A stretch of DNA of 64,000 nt from Coniochaeta sp. PMI_546 (taxonomy: Eukaryota > Ascomycota > Sordariomycetes > Coniochaetales > Coniochaetaceae): positions 2,301,362 through 2,365,361 of the forward strand of contig MU271148.1 in the NCBI GenBank assembly GCA_021432605.1. The letters run 5' to 3'. This document shows, in pieces, positions 25,006-36,982 of the stretch; position 1 is the stretch's first letter; each line of letters opens with the position of its first letter. A program made the position numbers and the translations under genes. Below the pieces are notes generated by a model that saw nothing but the letters and a program-made list of their open reading frames with translations, had not been told where the DNA came from and searched no databases.

Positions 25006-26173
25006 TCAAGTAGCTGCTACTTGGTCAAGTTGAACTTGAAAGGTTGGTGACAACTGCATAATTCTCATTTGACATATGAGGTTGTCCTCAGCAATAGTAG
25101 TCAATCGTCGCATCCTGAACGGACAATGTGGCGCGAGATGGCCATCCGACACATAACACCAGCCATTTCCTCGGCCTGTTATTGTGAGGCCAAGCTGGAC
25201 GTTAAGAGAATGGTGCACAATCCTATCCGATTACTAAACGCTTCAAAAATAGGTCATGGTATCGATAGGATGACAAAGACTGCAAATCATAAGAAGCCCA
25301 GCGATTCATTCGTCTAGACGGATGCTGTTGGTTTCATCAACGCTGGACTGGAACTCTGGTTGCAGGATGACTGCACGTAACGAAATGCATTGTGTGGAGA
25401 GGATAAACGAGGCCACCAGGGCCACCAAGACGCTAGCGGCTCACTGCAGGAGGCGCCACCGGCCCACCGCTGCCGTTGGCGGCTGCTGCCTTTCTGCAGA
25501 GGTTGGGGAAAGGCTGGTTACAGGGCTCGTTCGATCGAGTTGGGGTCCAAGCAGCGCTAAGTGATTGGCTGTTGCAGTCGTCCATCACGCAGTTCAGCCC
25601 ACTGCAGCCTTCACACAACTTGCAGCTCCAGCCCCTCACTCTGTAACCTCAGACCAAACTCCATCGGAACCATGCCTAAAGTCGAGGCACTATCGCTTTC
25701 TACGGCATGGTTTGAGCTCATGCATGTCAGCCGCTGTTGTTACCATGAGCTGCACTGTGATCTGTCTCTCGTCAAACAAGTGCTTGACACGACAGAAGTT
25801 GGGGACCTTGTCGCTTAGTACAAGGGTCATTCGGTGAGACTCGTGGGCTGATTCGAAGGGACGGCGGGGGACAATGGTGCGCGGTCCACGCACCCTGCAG
25901 CCTTAGAAGTCTAGGCGGACGGCAGCAGCTTCAAGAGCTACCCCTAGCTGAGGACATACATAAGGCTGCCGAGAGCCCGTCCGTTCTTTGCTTGGCATGT
26001 TACTATTCTCTCTGGGAGCTCCGTTCATCTCTTTACCATATTTCTTGCAAGAGAGCTGGGCAAGCGTCAGCTCACAGCTGATATCGACAGGCAAGGCCTG
26101 TCCTGAATGTGTATCAACCCTTTGCAGTCGCGAGTCTTGTCTTCCACCTAAGTGAACCCTGTCGAAACGGGCC
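25006..26173. other. Intergenic, 1.2 kb
   Basis: The stretch holds the 3' end of the GH30 gene and the promoter of the calpain-like gene. I see no additional gene, RNA or repeat. Confidence 0.55.
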
Positions 26174-29051
26174 ATGTCCATCCCACCACCGCCTCCTCCT
26201 CCCCTCCCGGGCACCAAGAAGAAAGACTCGAACAAGACGCCCCAAGAGCTCGTCTCCGAGTTCTGGGACAAGTTCTTCTCCAAGAAGCCGGGCAAAGTAA
26301 CCTCCATCTTCCCCCGTGCTCTCTACGCCACCCTCCTCCCCCCCTCGCAACCCAAGGGTCTCTCCTCGGCGCGGAACGCCCAGGAGAGCTACGAGGCGGC
26401 CGCCAAGGAGTGTCGCGAGCGCGTGCGCCGCATCGTGCGCGAGTGCAACAGGACGAACGAGAAGTTCACCGACCCCGACTTCGATATCGAGGCGGACAAC
26501 AACGACAACTGCCTCAACGGCCTCGTCCGCGATGTGGGAGGCTCGTTCGACGATGCCGGTCTTCCAGTCTCGGCCGGACAGCTGCGGAGGTCGCTGAATA
26601 CGCTAGTCGAGAGCAACGTTCTAGGACCCGGTGCACAGGTGCCGGTTGATATAGGACAGATGAGGAACTTTATCAACGACAGTAATCCCTGGGCCGCCCT
26701 TTTCGGCGGCGACGACGACACCAGTAGAGGTGCCCGTCATGGCCCACGCGGTCAAAACGCGGGACCATCAGCTGGCCCGGGGCAAGGGAGACCCCAGCCT
26801 GCGAGGCAGGAGCCGAAGCCGTCGACTAAGGGAGGTAAACGCGGCGTCAAGGCCGGCGAGTTTTACAGCCCTGGCTCGATCCATCGCGTCGATTGGATCT
26901 TCGAGTCGCCGCAGTTCACCGTCGACGGCTTTACCGCCTCGGACATCAAGCAGGGCGGCAACGGCGACTGCTGGTGGCTCGCGGCCGTGGCAACCATCGC
27001 CCACCGCAAGGAGCTGATGAACCGCGTCTGCGTGGCGCGCGACGAGGAATGCGGCGTCTACGGCTTCGTCTTCCAGCGAGACGGCGAGTGGATCAGCACC
27101 GTCGTCGACGACAACCTGTACCTCTCCGAGGCCGACTTCGATCACTACGGCGACACGTACGACTCGACCGGCAAGCGGGCCCGCGAGCACCGAAAGCGGT
27201 ACCAGACCGGCTCCGACGCGCTCTACTTCGCCAAGTGCGCGGACAAGAACGAGACCTGGCTGCCGCTGCTCGAGAAGGCGTATGCCAAGGTCCACGGCGA
27301 CTACGAGGCCATCTCCGGCGGCTGGTCTGGCGAGGCTGTCGAGGACATGACGGGCGGCGTCACCACTACGGTCTGCACGAACAGGGTGCTGAAGAAGGAC
27401 AAGCTGTGGAAGGAGCTGGCCTTCATGGACGGCGAGTTTGTGTTCGCGCTCTCGGCCATTGGGACAGGTTGGGACTGGCAAAAGGGCGGACTCGCGCTTG
27501 GTCACGCTTATTCCATCCTGCAGGCCAGGGAGGAGGTTGATGAGGACGGGAACAAGGTCCGGTTGGTCCAGATCAGGTATGGTTATAACTCACTGCGTCC
27601 TCTTGACTCTTTGGAAAAATAGACATGGGCGCTGACGCGGATACTAACCCAGAAACCCCTGGGGTGAGCGGGCCTGGAACGGCATCGGCGAATGGAACGG
27701 TCCCTGGTCCGATGGTTCAAAGGAGTGGACGCCCTACTGGCTCAAGAAGCTCGACCACAAGTTCGGCGACGACGGCATCTTCTGGATGTCGTACCAGGAC
27801 ATGCTCGACACCTTCCGCTTCATGCACCGCACGCGCCTCTTCGACGAGAAGTGGACCGTCGTGCAGCAGTGGACGAGCGTCAACATCGGCTGGGTGTCGG
27901 GCTACCTCAACACCAAGTTCCTGGTCGAGGTCAAGAAGGCGGGCATGGTGGTCTTTGTGCTCACGCAGCTCGACGAGCGCTACTTCCTCGGCTTCGAGGG
28001 GCAGTACGAGTTCCAGCTGCATTTCCTGCTGCAGGACGAGAACGGTAAGACGGGCGACCACATCTGCCGCGTGCGGCCCGTGCACGACTGGGAGAATCGA
28101 TCGGTTAGTTGCGAGGTCGATCTGGAACCGGGTCGGTACGAGGTGGTGCCCAAGATCACGGCGACGCGCGATCCGGAGAAGAAGATGGTGGAGGACGTGG
28201 TCAAGGAGTGGGCGGAGAAGAACCCGCAGAAGCTGAGGCAGGTGGGGATGCAGTATGATCTTGCCCATGCCAAGGGTGGGGTGCCGGACGAGGACGAGCT
28301 GCTGGTCAAGAAGCAGGAGGAGGAGAAGGCCAAGAAAAAGGCCAAGAAGGAGAAGGCCAAAAGGAAGCGGAAGGCGGAGAAGGAGAAGGCTAAGAAGGAA
28401 AAGACGTTGCGGGTCGTCATGGTTGACGAGAAGGATAAGGGTAAGGATAATGCGACTACCGCCGCCGTGGCTGCCGCTTCATCCGAGAAGGATGATGAGA
28501 AGAAGGCGAAGGAGGAGAACAAGCCGGACGACAAGAAGACCGAGGAGAAGAAGGCAGAAGAGAAGAAGAGTGATGATACTGCCAAGGACGATGCCTCGAA
28601 GAACCAGGAGACTAAATCCGAGGACAAGCCGGCCGAGGAGCCGGCAAAGGAAGAGAGGAAAGCAGAAGCAAACACTTCGGACTCGTCAACTGAGGGCAAG
28701 CCCACGCCCAGCAGCAGCACGACTTCTTCTGCCACTGAGGAGAAGAAGCCTGAAGAAGAGAAGAAAGCAGACGCCAAAGAGGAGAAGGACGCCGTGGTCG
28801 AGACTGTTGCTGAGGAGGAAGAGAACGCCGATGAGGACAGTGATGACAGTGACGAGGAGGAGAACGAAGACGAGGCGAAGCCGGGCGATGAGCTCGAAGA
28901 TGGGCCGCCGCCTTGGAACGCTGTTTCTGTCATTGGGTTGAGAGTGTATGCGACGGATCCCGCGGTTAGCATCACTCTCGTCAAGCCCAGCTCGCCCGAG
29001 GAGACTTCTAGTCTGACGACGGACTCCCAGCCCGCTGGCGCTACGAGCTGA
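26174..29051 (+). CDS. Calpain-like cysteine protease with KEKE-type tail
   Basis: Two exons, 26174-27576 and 27653-29051, are joined across a 76-nt intron (GTATGG...CCAG, branch ACTAAC), giving 933 residues. The N-terminus is polyproline (SIPPPPPPPLPG). The calpain CysPc domain spans about residues 225-560. Its triad is complete: Cys266 in GGNGDCWWLAA, His444 in GLALGHAYS, and Asn469 in RNPWGE, which the splice creates. A C2L-like beta-sandwich follows. After it come about 150 residues of alternating Lys/Glu-rich sequence (KEKE type), an acidic run, and a short closing segment (PPPWNAVSVIGLRVYATD). Calpains are Ca2+-regulated or signalling proteases making limited cuts. There is no MIT domain, so this is not the pH-response calpain PalB/Rim13. 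Substrates are unknown. Confidence 0.9.
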
Positions 29052-29567
29052 TTGGAATGAATAAATAGTTGTGATCTGGCGGCAGACTGCAAAACGATGG
29101 ATGAGTAGTATGATTATGATTATCTAGTGGGAGCGGCAGGCAATTATCATTCACCTGAGAGACTATTAATGTCCCTCCTTCTGCATTTCATTCCTGGCCA
29201 TGATAGTGCTGTCTCAGTAAACTGCTGTGCTGTATACGATGGTGTTCATCCACGACTACAGCCAATCACAAGGCTTCAATAGCTCTGGACGGTTCTATAA
29301 ATTTGTCCGAGTCCAGGGGCTTGGGGGCGCATTTCCATGAGCTCCACTCAGCGGTAATTACCGGTTGTTGTGTACATTGAATTGTGTAAGTGTGTATTGC
29401 CGCTGAGGTAACATAACATGCTTCGCACATAAAGGTAACATCAATGACGTCCCACTTTCGACTCACCTAAGCTCACCACCATTCAATCACTCTGCTATCC
29501 CGAGCTACAACAGATATATCACACTCCTACTCTCAATACTTTGTTGAAAATCTCCTAAAAGGCCACC
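29052..29567. other. Intergenic
   Basis: This is the 3' region of the calpain-like gene and the promoter of the reductase gene. A TGACGT half-CRE occurs near 29443. Nothing else is recognisable. Confidence 0.5.
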
Positions 29568-30499
29568 ATGGGGCTCATAACGGGCTGGTACCCGCCCACA
29601 AAGGAGCACTACGACACCATCCTCCTTCTTTGGAAGTGCTACCCTCTCGTAAGCGCCACAATCCCTCTCACCACTTCCGCTCGTCTTGCTAAACGCACCT
29701 CCAGTTTGCCTCCCTCCAGTGGCTCACCGGCTGGTACGGCATGGGCAAGACCAACAGCGCCTCGCGCTTCAACATCCCCGGCCGCATAGCCTGGCTAACA
29801 ATGGAATGCCCCGGCTTCATGACGCTGCTTTACACGATGCGCACCCTTCCCGGCCAAGCAGGCGGCACACCCCTCTCTGACCTACCATGGCAGAACAAGG
29901 TCCTCGCGGCTCTCTTCGTGATGCACTACTGCTACCGCGCCGTGCTCTTCCCCTTCCTGCAGCCCAGCATGGCGCCCATCCACGTTCTTGTCTGGTTCTT
30001 CGCGGGGGTCTTCCAAGTGTTCAACGCGACCCTCATCGGCTCGTGGCTGGCGGCCTACGGTCCCACGACGAAGGAGGCTTGGGCGAGCCAGTCGGGCACG
30101 GGGCAGTTCGTCTTCGGGATCAGTCTGTTCTACTTCGGGCTGGCTGCCAACTACTACCACGACGACGAGCTGCGGGAGATCCGCAGACGGGAGATGGCGA
30201 GGCAGGAGCGCATTGCAAGGAAGGAGGGGCGGGATCTCAAGAGCGTAGCTAGGCATTACGCCGTCCCCGAGGCCGGTTTGTTCAAGGTGATGCTGTATCC
30301 GCATTATTTCGTGGAGTGGATCGAGTGGACTGGGTTCTGGATCGCGTGCGGATGGAGCTGTCAGCCAGCGATGATGTTTGTTATCAATGAGGTAAGCGCT
30401 ATGCTGCCGAGGGCTGTGCGGGGGAAGTGGTGGTATGAGGAGAAGTTTGGGAAGGAGAAGATACGGGGACGGTGGGCGGTCATTCCTGGTGTGATATAG
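29568..30499 (+). CDS. Steroid 5-alpha-reductase-like membrane oxidoreductase
   Basis: Two exons, 29568-29648 and 29705-30499, flank a 56-nt intron (GTAAGC...CCAG), giving 291 residues. The start ATG sits in an unusually strong context (GGCCACCATGG). The protein has about five to six hydrophobic segments. Its C-terminal half carries the family pattern: NYYHDDELREIRR, a Lys/Arg-rich loop, LFKVMLYPHYFVEWIEW, and a closing YEEKFG motif. Members reduce the 4-ene double bond of 3-oxo steroids with NADPH, or act on related enones in very-long-chain fatty acid and polyprenol metabolism. It most resembles the SRD5A1/DET2 branch rather than the TSC13 enoyl reductase, but the natural fungal substrate is unknown. 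Location should be the ER membrane. Confidence 0.85.
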
Positions 30500-31199
30500 G
30501 GGTGGCGAGCTTGCTCTGTTTGAGAGGTTGCTGTTACGACGAGAAGCGTGGTAGTGGCTACTTTAGACGTGAGATCCCTACTATCAGGGTGGGGAGAGAG
30601 GAAGATCTCCATGTGAGAAAAGCAACTACCTTACCTAGACTTTAAAGTAAAGATGCTGAGCTTTGTTTCTGATACCACCACGTTGGGCAATTAACTCAGA
30701 TGGACTTCAGCTGCTGCCCTCCATTCTGAGTGGGCAGCGTATGGAATAGCAAGTGACGAAGTCGCAAACTCAACGAACTCGAGACGATGCAAGACATATT
30801 GGCGCAAAGACAGATACTACATAAGATACCAAGTTGGCGGTCCCCCCCTTCTCTCCCGGTCAGTTAAGATGTTTGGAGTACCTATCCGCGTATGAGTCAA
30901 AGCGCAATGGGTTGAGAACTGCAATGGAAGGTGCCATGTAATAGTGCGGAATTGTCTGAGGTACTACCTGTGCCTTCCAGCTTTCTGCTGGATGCATCAA
31001 AGGACCTGGTAGCCCTGATGATTCCTTGAATAAGGTGCGTAGCATATATGTAGCATAACTTCCAGGTAAGGCAGGATTCGTAGTGCTGCACGGCTGGTGC
31101 TCTTTGCCGCCGCCCAACACGCATTTCCGCGCTCTTCAGTAGCAGTTCCGCTCCTCTTACCACGCAGTACTGATATCCAGTATAATTCATCTGCTCATC
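30500..31199. other. Intergenic, 0.7 kb
   Basis: The stretch lies between two plus-strand genes. I see no recognisable gene or repeat. Confidence 0.5.
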
Positions 31200-32795
31200 A
31201 TGGTTTCTTTCACCATTATGGAAGTCAACAGCGACTCCCAGGGTCATCATCTTCTATCGCCGGTCCGCAGCCCATCGTCTGAAGAGACCACGTCTTCGAC
31301 CACCCCGAAGAACAACGGCTCTGCGTCGCAGAAGAAGCGTGCTGGGAGCAACGGGATGGACTCCTCTCTTGTGTTGTTCGTCCACGGTCTCTCATCCGAA
31401 GGAGGAATATGTCCCGCTGTCCCTGAGGACATTGGCACTTCGCCACCAGATACAGGCACGAAAAGCAGCCGTCATAACCACGGCTCTCTCTCGCCTATCC
31501 ACAGCCACGTCAATGACAACGGAAGTGCATCGCCAGAAAGCGGACCGGAGAGCACGAGCCACGGCCACGGCATGCCATCGCCAATCACCAGCCCTTCGTC
31601 TGAAGAGGAGGTTTCCGCCACTGTGCCAGAGAACAACCCCAGTGATTCGCCGGGACCCGGCGGTAACGTCGACCTCGTAGTCCTTGACAATCAGTCATCA
31701 GTCCATAGTCCTGCGTCTGATGAGGAAGTTTCTTTCAAGACGGAGACAGCAATCCACGTAGATCAATCCCCATCCCAGCTGAACCGCGCTCCACCTCAGC
31801 TGAGCCTCACCCTGCCTTTGCAGAGCGAACCTGTTGTCGCAGAGCGTTTGCACTCTGAGGCCACGCTTGCCTCTCAGAAAGACTTGGCCCGCAAGACCAT
31901 TGGTCTTCTCCATGAGAACTCGTCTTCCAAGGTCAATGCTATCGCCCAGAAGCGAGTGACATTCAAGGACAACCCCGTGAGCGAAGAGCTCTTGTTCTCC
32001 GAGGCCGATCCTGTCGCCCTAGACGACATGTCTTTCGATGCTGATACGGAAGACAGCTTTGCGTCGAACCAGGACGCCACTGCATCGTCAAAAGGTGTAC
32101 CTCTTCACCAGAGCAGGGAGGTCAATTCTGGAAAGACTCGGCAGACTTTTCGGGGTGCCGTAGCTTCGCACAGTACGTCATACGACCTTAGGTCAGATTT
32201 CCTTGCTCAGTATCCGTCTCTCGCAATAGAGACACTAGGAGGGCTCTCCAGCAGATGTTTGTCTGCGGGTGAGATCCTCATCGACAGCATGATTGCAGCC
32301 ACCACACTCCTAGTGCGCGACGTTGACGCATCCTGGCAGTTTTATCACGAGATCTTTCCGCAAGCCTGGTTCAAACGCTGTGCGGCCAGGTCGTTCTCAA
32401 TGCTGTTCGCAAAGGACACAGAACGCGAGGTAGAACAGCGCAGTAGCCTCGAGTTCACGGAAATAACCGTCGAAGTCATTGTCGACCCGGATGAGGCCAG
32501 GTTCTATAATGCTCGGCCTGAAGATACACCCATGGACATTGTGGTCAAGCTGATTAGCCGCGGCCCGATGGCCTCCGCAACGTACGGTTCTTCCTTGCAG
32601 TCCGATGCCGTCTTCCCAGAGACCACGAGAATCTCAAACGCACTGTTGCGATGTCCAGAGTGGAGAGCAGACGCTACCATGGAGATGGATCCAAGGGATA
32701 TAAGCTGGCCTGCGGGCCGCCGCTTGGATTTCACAGACCTGGATGGCTACGGGTGGAGAGTGTTGGAGGCGAGGAAGACCATACATCTATGGTGA
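31200..32795 (+). CDS. Unrecognised protein with degenerate Ser/Pro/Glu repeats
   Basis: An uninterrupted frame of 531 codons starts at ATG 31200; a second Met at codon 7 is an alternative start. I recognise no known family. The first 180 residues contain about four or five degenerate copies of a unit of roughly 30 residues of the type SP-x2-SPSSEEE-x-S-x-T-x-PxNN, for example SPVRSPSSEETTSSTTPKNN and SPITSPSSEEEVSATVPENN, separated by His/Gly-rich stretches. They look disordered and phosphorylatable. The middle (about 180-325) is acidic and Ser-rich. The last 200 residues, from about YDLRSDFLAQYPSL to the terminal LW, look globular with alternating helix and strand, and carry four Cys. No signal peptide or membrane segment is seen. 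Length and codon-like composition make a real gene likely. Confidence 0.65.
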   Translation: MVSFTIMEVNSDSQGHHLLSPVRSPSSEETTSSTTPKNNGSASQKKRAGSNGMDSSLVLFVHGLSSEGGICPAVPEDIGTSPPDTGTKSSRHNHGSLSPIHSHVNDNGSASPESGPESTSHGHGMPSPITSPSSEEEVSATVPENNPSDSPGPGGNVDLVVLDNQSSVHSPASDEEVSFKTETAIHVDQSPSQLNRAPPQLSLTLPLQSEPVVAERLHSEATLASQKDLARKTIGLLHENSSSKVNAIAQKRVTFKDNPVSEELLFSEADPVALDDMSFDADTEDSFASNQDATASSKGVPLHQSREVNSGKTRQTFRGAVASHSTSYDLRSDFLAQYPSLAIETLGGLSSRCLSAGEILIDSMIAATTLLVRDVDASWQFYHEIFPQAWFKRCAARSFSMLFAKDTEREVEQRSSLEFTEITVEVIVDPDEARFYNARPEDTPMDIVVKLISRGPMASATYGSSLQSDAVFPETTRISNALLRCPEWRADATMEMDPRDISWPAGRRLDFTDLDGYGWRVLEARKTIHLW

Positions 32796-34265
32796 GGGCG
32801 GAGCCTACGACAGGAATGTTTATTAGACGAGAGGAGCAGATGAGGTGACTGAAAGTCATGCTGTTCTGAGTCAATCTACAGGCGCGCGGCGATCATGACA
32901 GCTAGGCCTTGTATTAGTGGGGTCGTAGTATGGAGGGCCAGCCTTCGACGAAACTCGCAGGAATGGGGGAACGATAAACGAGAGATGGCATATTTCGATG
33001 ACCGTCCCATTCGCCTCCCGCCGCAGTTCGTGACCATGCTCCAACCTTGACAAGACGCGACATGACAGCGGCCATTATCTTTCCGGCGTGTAGAGTGGTG
33101 TGAAATGCTCGCAGTGACCTCAAGAATACAAGAGATGTATACTGGACTAAGTCAAGGGAAAGATACACCGACAGTGTGGTTTAGATAAGGTACCGTCTAG
33201 GCCGTTGTACAAGAAGAGGCCGACCAATGTCCCGCCTTTTGAAGTGGAGCCGGACCCCTAAGACGTTTCATGATGGACGCCAGGATGCGGGAGCTGAATG
33301 ATAGTGATGATCTGAGTTTTTCTCCCAGAGACGAGGTCCACGAGATAGCAATCGAGTCGTCTCTCAGAGACGAAGATTACGGTAGCCATGAGTTGAGGGA
33401 ATGGGGAGAGCTGAAACCATCGTAAATTCGACAGCAAAGACGCGAACACATTTTCCAGGTTGTTTCAAGTTACAAGCCAATCTGCGCCAAGCCCCGTACC
33501 CCTTCAGAGTGGAGGGCCCTGTGGCGCCGCCTTGTGGCACCAAATTAACGGCCAATTGAATGTGACGTACTGTGGTAATTGAGAAGTCTGGTCTTGCACA
33601 GCGACAGGAGAGATGATCACCAGTTCAAGTCGGACAGGTATCACGGGCAATCACGCAGTGCGACTTCCAATCTATCAGGGAACGAGAGAAGATAGGGGGC
33701 TTAGCAGTGAAAATAACAATCAGTAGCGTAATCGGGACGTAGTGAAAGGAGAAATCTGAATTCTAACCACATCTGTCTTGAGATTCATTCCGTCTCTACT
33801 GTGTTCCTACAGTACTTCCTCATCCCTGTCTACCTCCTGCCTGGGCCACGCCTCACGCGGCACATCACGCGCTAGCGGATAGGTAGCTGCGTTTCCATCT
33901 GCATTGCTCCTGCGAAACGTTCAACTTGCCAAGTATTGGATCATCTCATCCAGCAAAGTCCCGTCCTTCTTGTTTGAATGCAACGAGTCCAACCGTGACG
34001 TCCAATCTCTTTCTCTAGGTCGCCGTAACGAAGAAGGCCGACTCAAAATAACACACGACGATTGTTCGACGACGAGACATATCTGTCCCCTATCATTGGG
34101 CACGCCCACAAGCGCACATACCAACCACGACCTCGGCTCCCTTTCCCATCTTTAACTTCATGGCCAAATCACTGCGCTCCTGAGCAGTGCACCGCTTGCC
34201 TTCTACGCCGTTTTCTTTCCTTTTTTCCGACCTCAATCAGCGCCGGGTTCTCTGCCGCCTAAACC
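32796..34265. other. Intergenic, 1.5 kb
   Basis: The stretch precedes the GYP5-like gene. The last 250 bases are CT-rich and probably its promoter and leader. No other gene is recognisable. Confidence 0.5.
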
Positions 34266-36982
34266 ATGTCACAGCAAGATGAGCCTCGGAGCCCCAAGGC
34301 GGAGGAGCCGACGCCTAGTTCGCCGAACCTTTCTGACAAGGAACCTGTACGTCATTCCAGGGGAATGGCCTGTTGGCCAATTTGAGAGTTGAACTCTGCT
34401 GACATCGGTACCGCTGCGTAGGAGACATTCGAAGATGCGGCTTCGCCTGACACCGGCTCAGTCCGATCGTTAACGAGACGAAACACGTCACAGGGACGAC
34501 AAGTGACCGATGACCGGACGGAGCACGATAGGGATGAGAGTCCCAAGGGCACAGTTGATGACGAGACCCCAAAAGAAACAATTACAGATGTAGAGGAAAA
34601 GCCCTCCCCCCGAACCTCGCACGTCTCAGTCGCATCTCTGGATAATGTCAATCTCGACGACGACTCGACACCGTCTCAGAACAATGACAAGAAGGCCGGC
34701 GAACACCATCCTCCAAAGTCCATATCCCTAAGCAGCATTACCAATTCCTTACCAGCTATGCCATGGTCGCCTCCGCCTACCACGGACTCTCCTGCCAAAA
34801 ACGGTCTGATTTCTCCTCCGCCTCCGCCTCCAAGAAAGCTCACCAGCGCCTTCTCTTGGCTCTCCAGGGGAAACTCCTCCAAGGATAAGGATGCACCTGC
34901 TACCTCGCCGCCAGCTGTGTCCCCAAGGAGAAACACGGCAAGCTCAGTTACGACACTTACAAGCAATCCCGAGATGATGCTGAGCAAGCTAGACGAGGAG
35001 AAGGACGGTGACATGAACGGCTCGAGGAGCAGCCTGAAAGACCAATTCAAGCTTTTACGGCTGCGAGAGGAAGCTGGCATTGTCCTACCGGCGGATGATG
35101 ACAAAGGTGGTAGTGCCATTGCGAGTCTCATTGCTCGGACAGGCACTGTAGGCCTCGGTGTGCTCAGCCCATCCACTGTCCACACGGACGAAAAGGACGG
35201 CGGCCTGGCTCTGCCACCACCGTCGCCGATACCGCCGAGCCCTAACCACAGCCTAGCTCCGGGAACAGCATCCGGAGCAGCTGCTGGCCCGGCGGAAGAT
35301 CCTGGCGCGCCTGTCGACTGGGACCTGTGGCAGTCGGTGGTTTACGAGGGACCTGCAGCCGTGGCGAGGACGAGCCCGGAGGAGTTGAACAAGGCCATTG
35401 CTACCGGTATTCCAAACGCTATACGCGGGGTTATTTGGCAGGTACTTGCCCAGAGCAAGAATCAGGACCTCGAACTCGTGTACCGCGAGCTGGTTGCTAT
35501 GGGCACAGATAAGGAAAGCAACAGAAACAGCAACGGGACGTCCGGGAGTGGGACGAGTCACAGTAGTCTCGGCATACAGCATGAGCCTGCTTCGTCAGCG
35601 TCCTCAGTCCACTCTGATAAATCTGGAGCCAACGGAACATCCTCGCCAACTCATACGGACACGGAAGCCTCCTTGAAGGCGCAGGCTTTAGCAACGGCAG
35701 AGCGAAAGAAGAGAGACAAGGTAGATGCGGCCCAGCTGCAAAAGTTGGAGAAGACCATCCGAAGAGATCTCGGAGCTCGCACGAGCTACTCCAAATTCGC
35801 AGCCGCCCAAGGGCTCCAGGAGGGCCTCTTCGGCGTTTGCAAAGCCTATGCCCTCTTTGACAAGCCTGTCGGTTATGCTCAAGGGATGAACTTCCTCGTC
35901 ATGCCGCTACTGTTCAACATGCCTGAAGAAGAGGCCTTCTGTCTGCTTGTCCGGCTGATGAACCATTACCATCTCCGTGACGCGTTTATCGAGGGTATGC
36001 CGGGACTCCATCTGCAACTATACCAGTTCGAGCGACTTCTCGAGGACCTGGAGCCTGCCTTATACTGCCATCTTCACCGGCGGGGCATTTCTTCTCATCT
36101 CTATGCTACGCAGTGGTTCCTGACACTCTTTTCCTACCGGTTTCCTCTACAATTGGTGCTCAGGATCTATGACTTGATCTTCTCGGAGGGCCTCTCCGCT
36201 ATTCTCAGGTTCGGCATCGTCCTCATGCAGAAAAATGCGGACACGCTTCTGGCAATCAGGGACATGGCCCAGCTCTGCACGTTTCTGCGGGATCGACTCT
36301 TCGACGTGTACATCGACGCGGCGCCCTCGTCCAACTCCATACTCGAAAATGGCTTCTTCGGCAGCAGCTCGTCCGGCATCGACAAGGAGATTTACCGGGC
36401 AGACCAGCTCATCCGAGATGCTTGCGAGGTCAAGATCACACCCGAGCTCCTGAAATCCTACACCGCCGAGTGGGAGGAGAAGACGCGCGCAGAGAGGGAA
36501 CGGGAGCTCGAGCTCGAGACTCTCAAGTCCTCAAACGCGAACTACGCTATCAGGGTCCGCAAACTTGAGGAGCGGATAGAGGCCGTCGACACGGAGCAGG
36601 CGGCCCTGGCAACCGAGCTCGTGCATACCAAGGTACAGAACGAGGAACTGAAGGACGAGAACGAGAGTCTCAAGGGTCAGGTCCGCGAGCTGAAGATCGT
36701 CATCGAGAAGCAGCCGGCCGAGCTGGAGGAGGCGTGGAAGCTGGAGCGGGATGACTTGATGAAGCGTAATGCGAGGGTGCATGAGGAGAATCAGAGGCTG
36801 GAGAAGGAGATGTCTGAGCTGGAAGAGGAGCTGGTTCAGACTAAGATGAAATATGCTGAGGTATGCTCCTACGACTTCGAGGCTTGCTGCTCATCCAGAT
36901 GACTAACTTGGATTGGCAGATCAACTCTCAGCACGAGACTCTAACGCGCAGGTGGACCGATCTCAAGCGGCAATTCGATTGA
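34266..36982 (+). CDS. GYP5: TBC-domain Rab GTPase-activating protein, Gyp5-like
   Basis: Three exons (34266-34346, 34422-36860, 36920-36982) with introns of 75 and 59 nt give 860 residues. A Ser/Pro-rich N-terminus with polyproline (ISPPPPPPRKL) precedes the TBC domain at about residues 350-655. Its arginine-finger region reads TIRRDLGARTSYSKF and its glutamine finger YAQGMNFL. Later TBC motifs include RGISSHLYATQWFLTLFSYRFP and RIYDLIFSEG. A coiled coil of about 130 residues follows, and the small last exon ends RWTDLKRQFD. Yeast Gyp5 stimulates GTP hydrolysis by Ypt1 and Sec4 in ER-to-Golgi and exocytic traffic. One feature stands out: about 80 low-complexity Ser/Thr/Gly-rich residues are inserted inside the TBC domain between the first helices (RGVIWQVLAQS) and the arginine finger. 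Confidence 0.92.

Noticed and set aside
26768-27505. 245-codon minus-strand frame
   Set aside because: Antisense shadow of the GC-rich calpain catalytic exon.
27980-29092. 370-codon minus-strand frame
   Set aside because: It is the antisense of the calpain tail; GAG/AAG-rich coding sequence leaves a Ser/Leu-rich open shadow.
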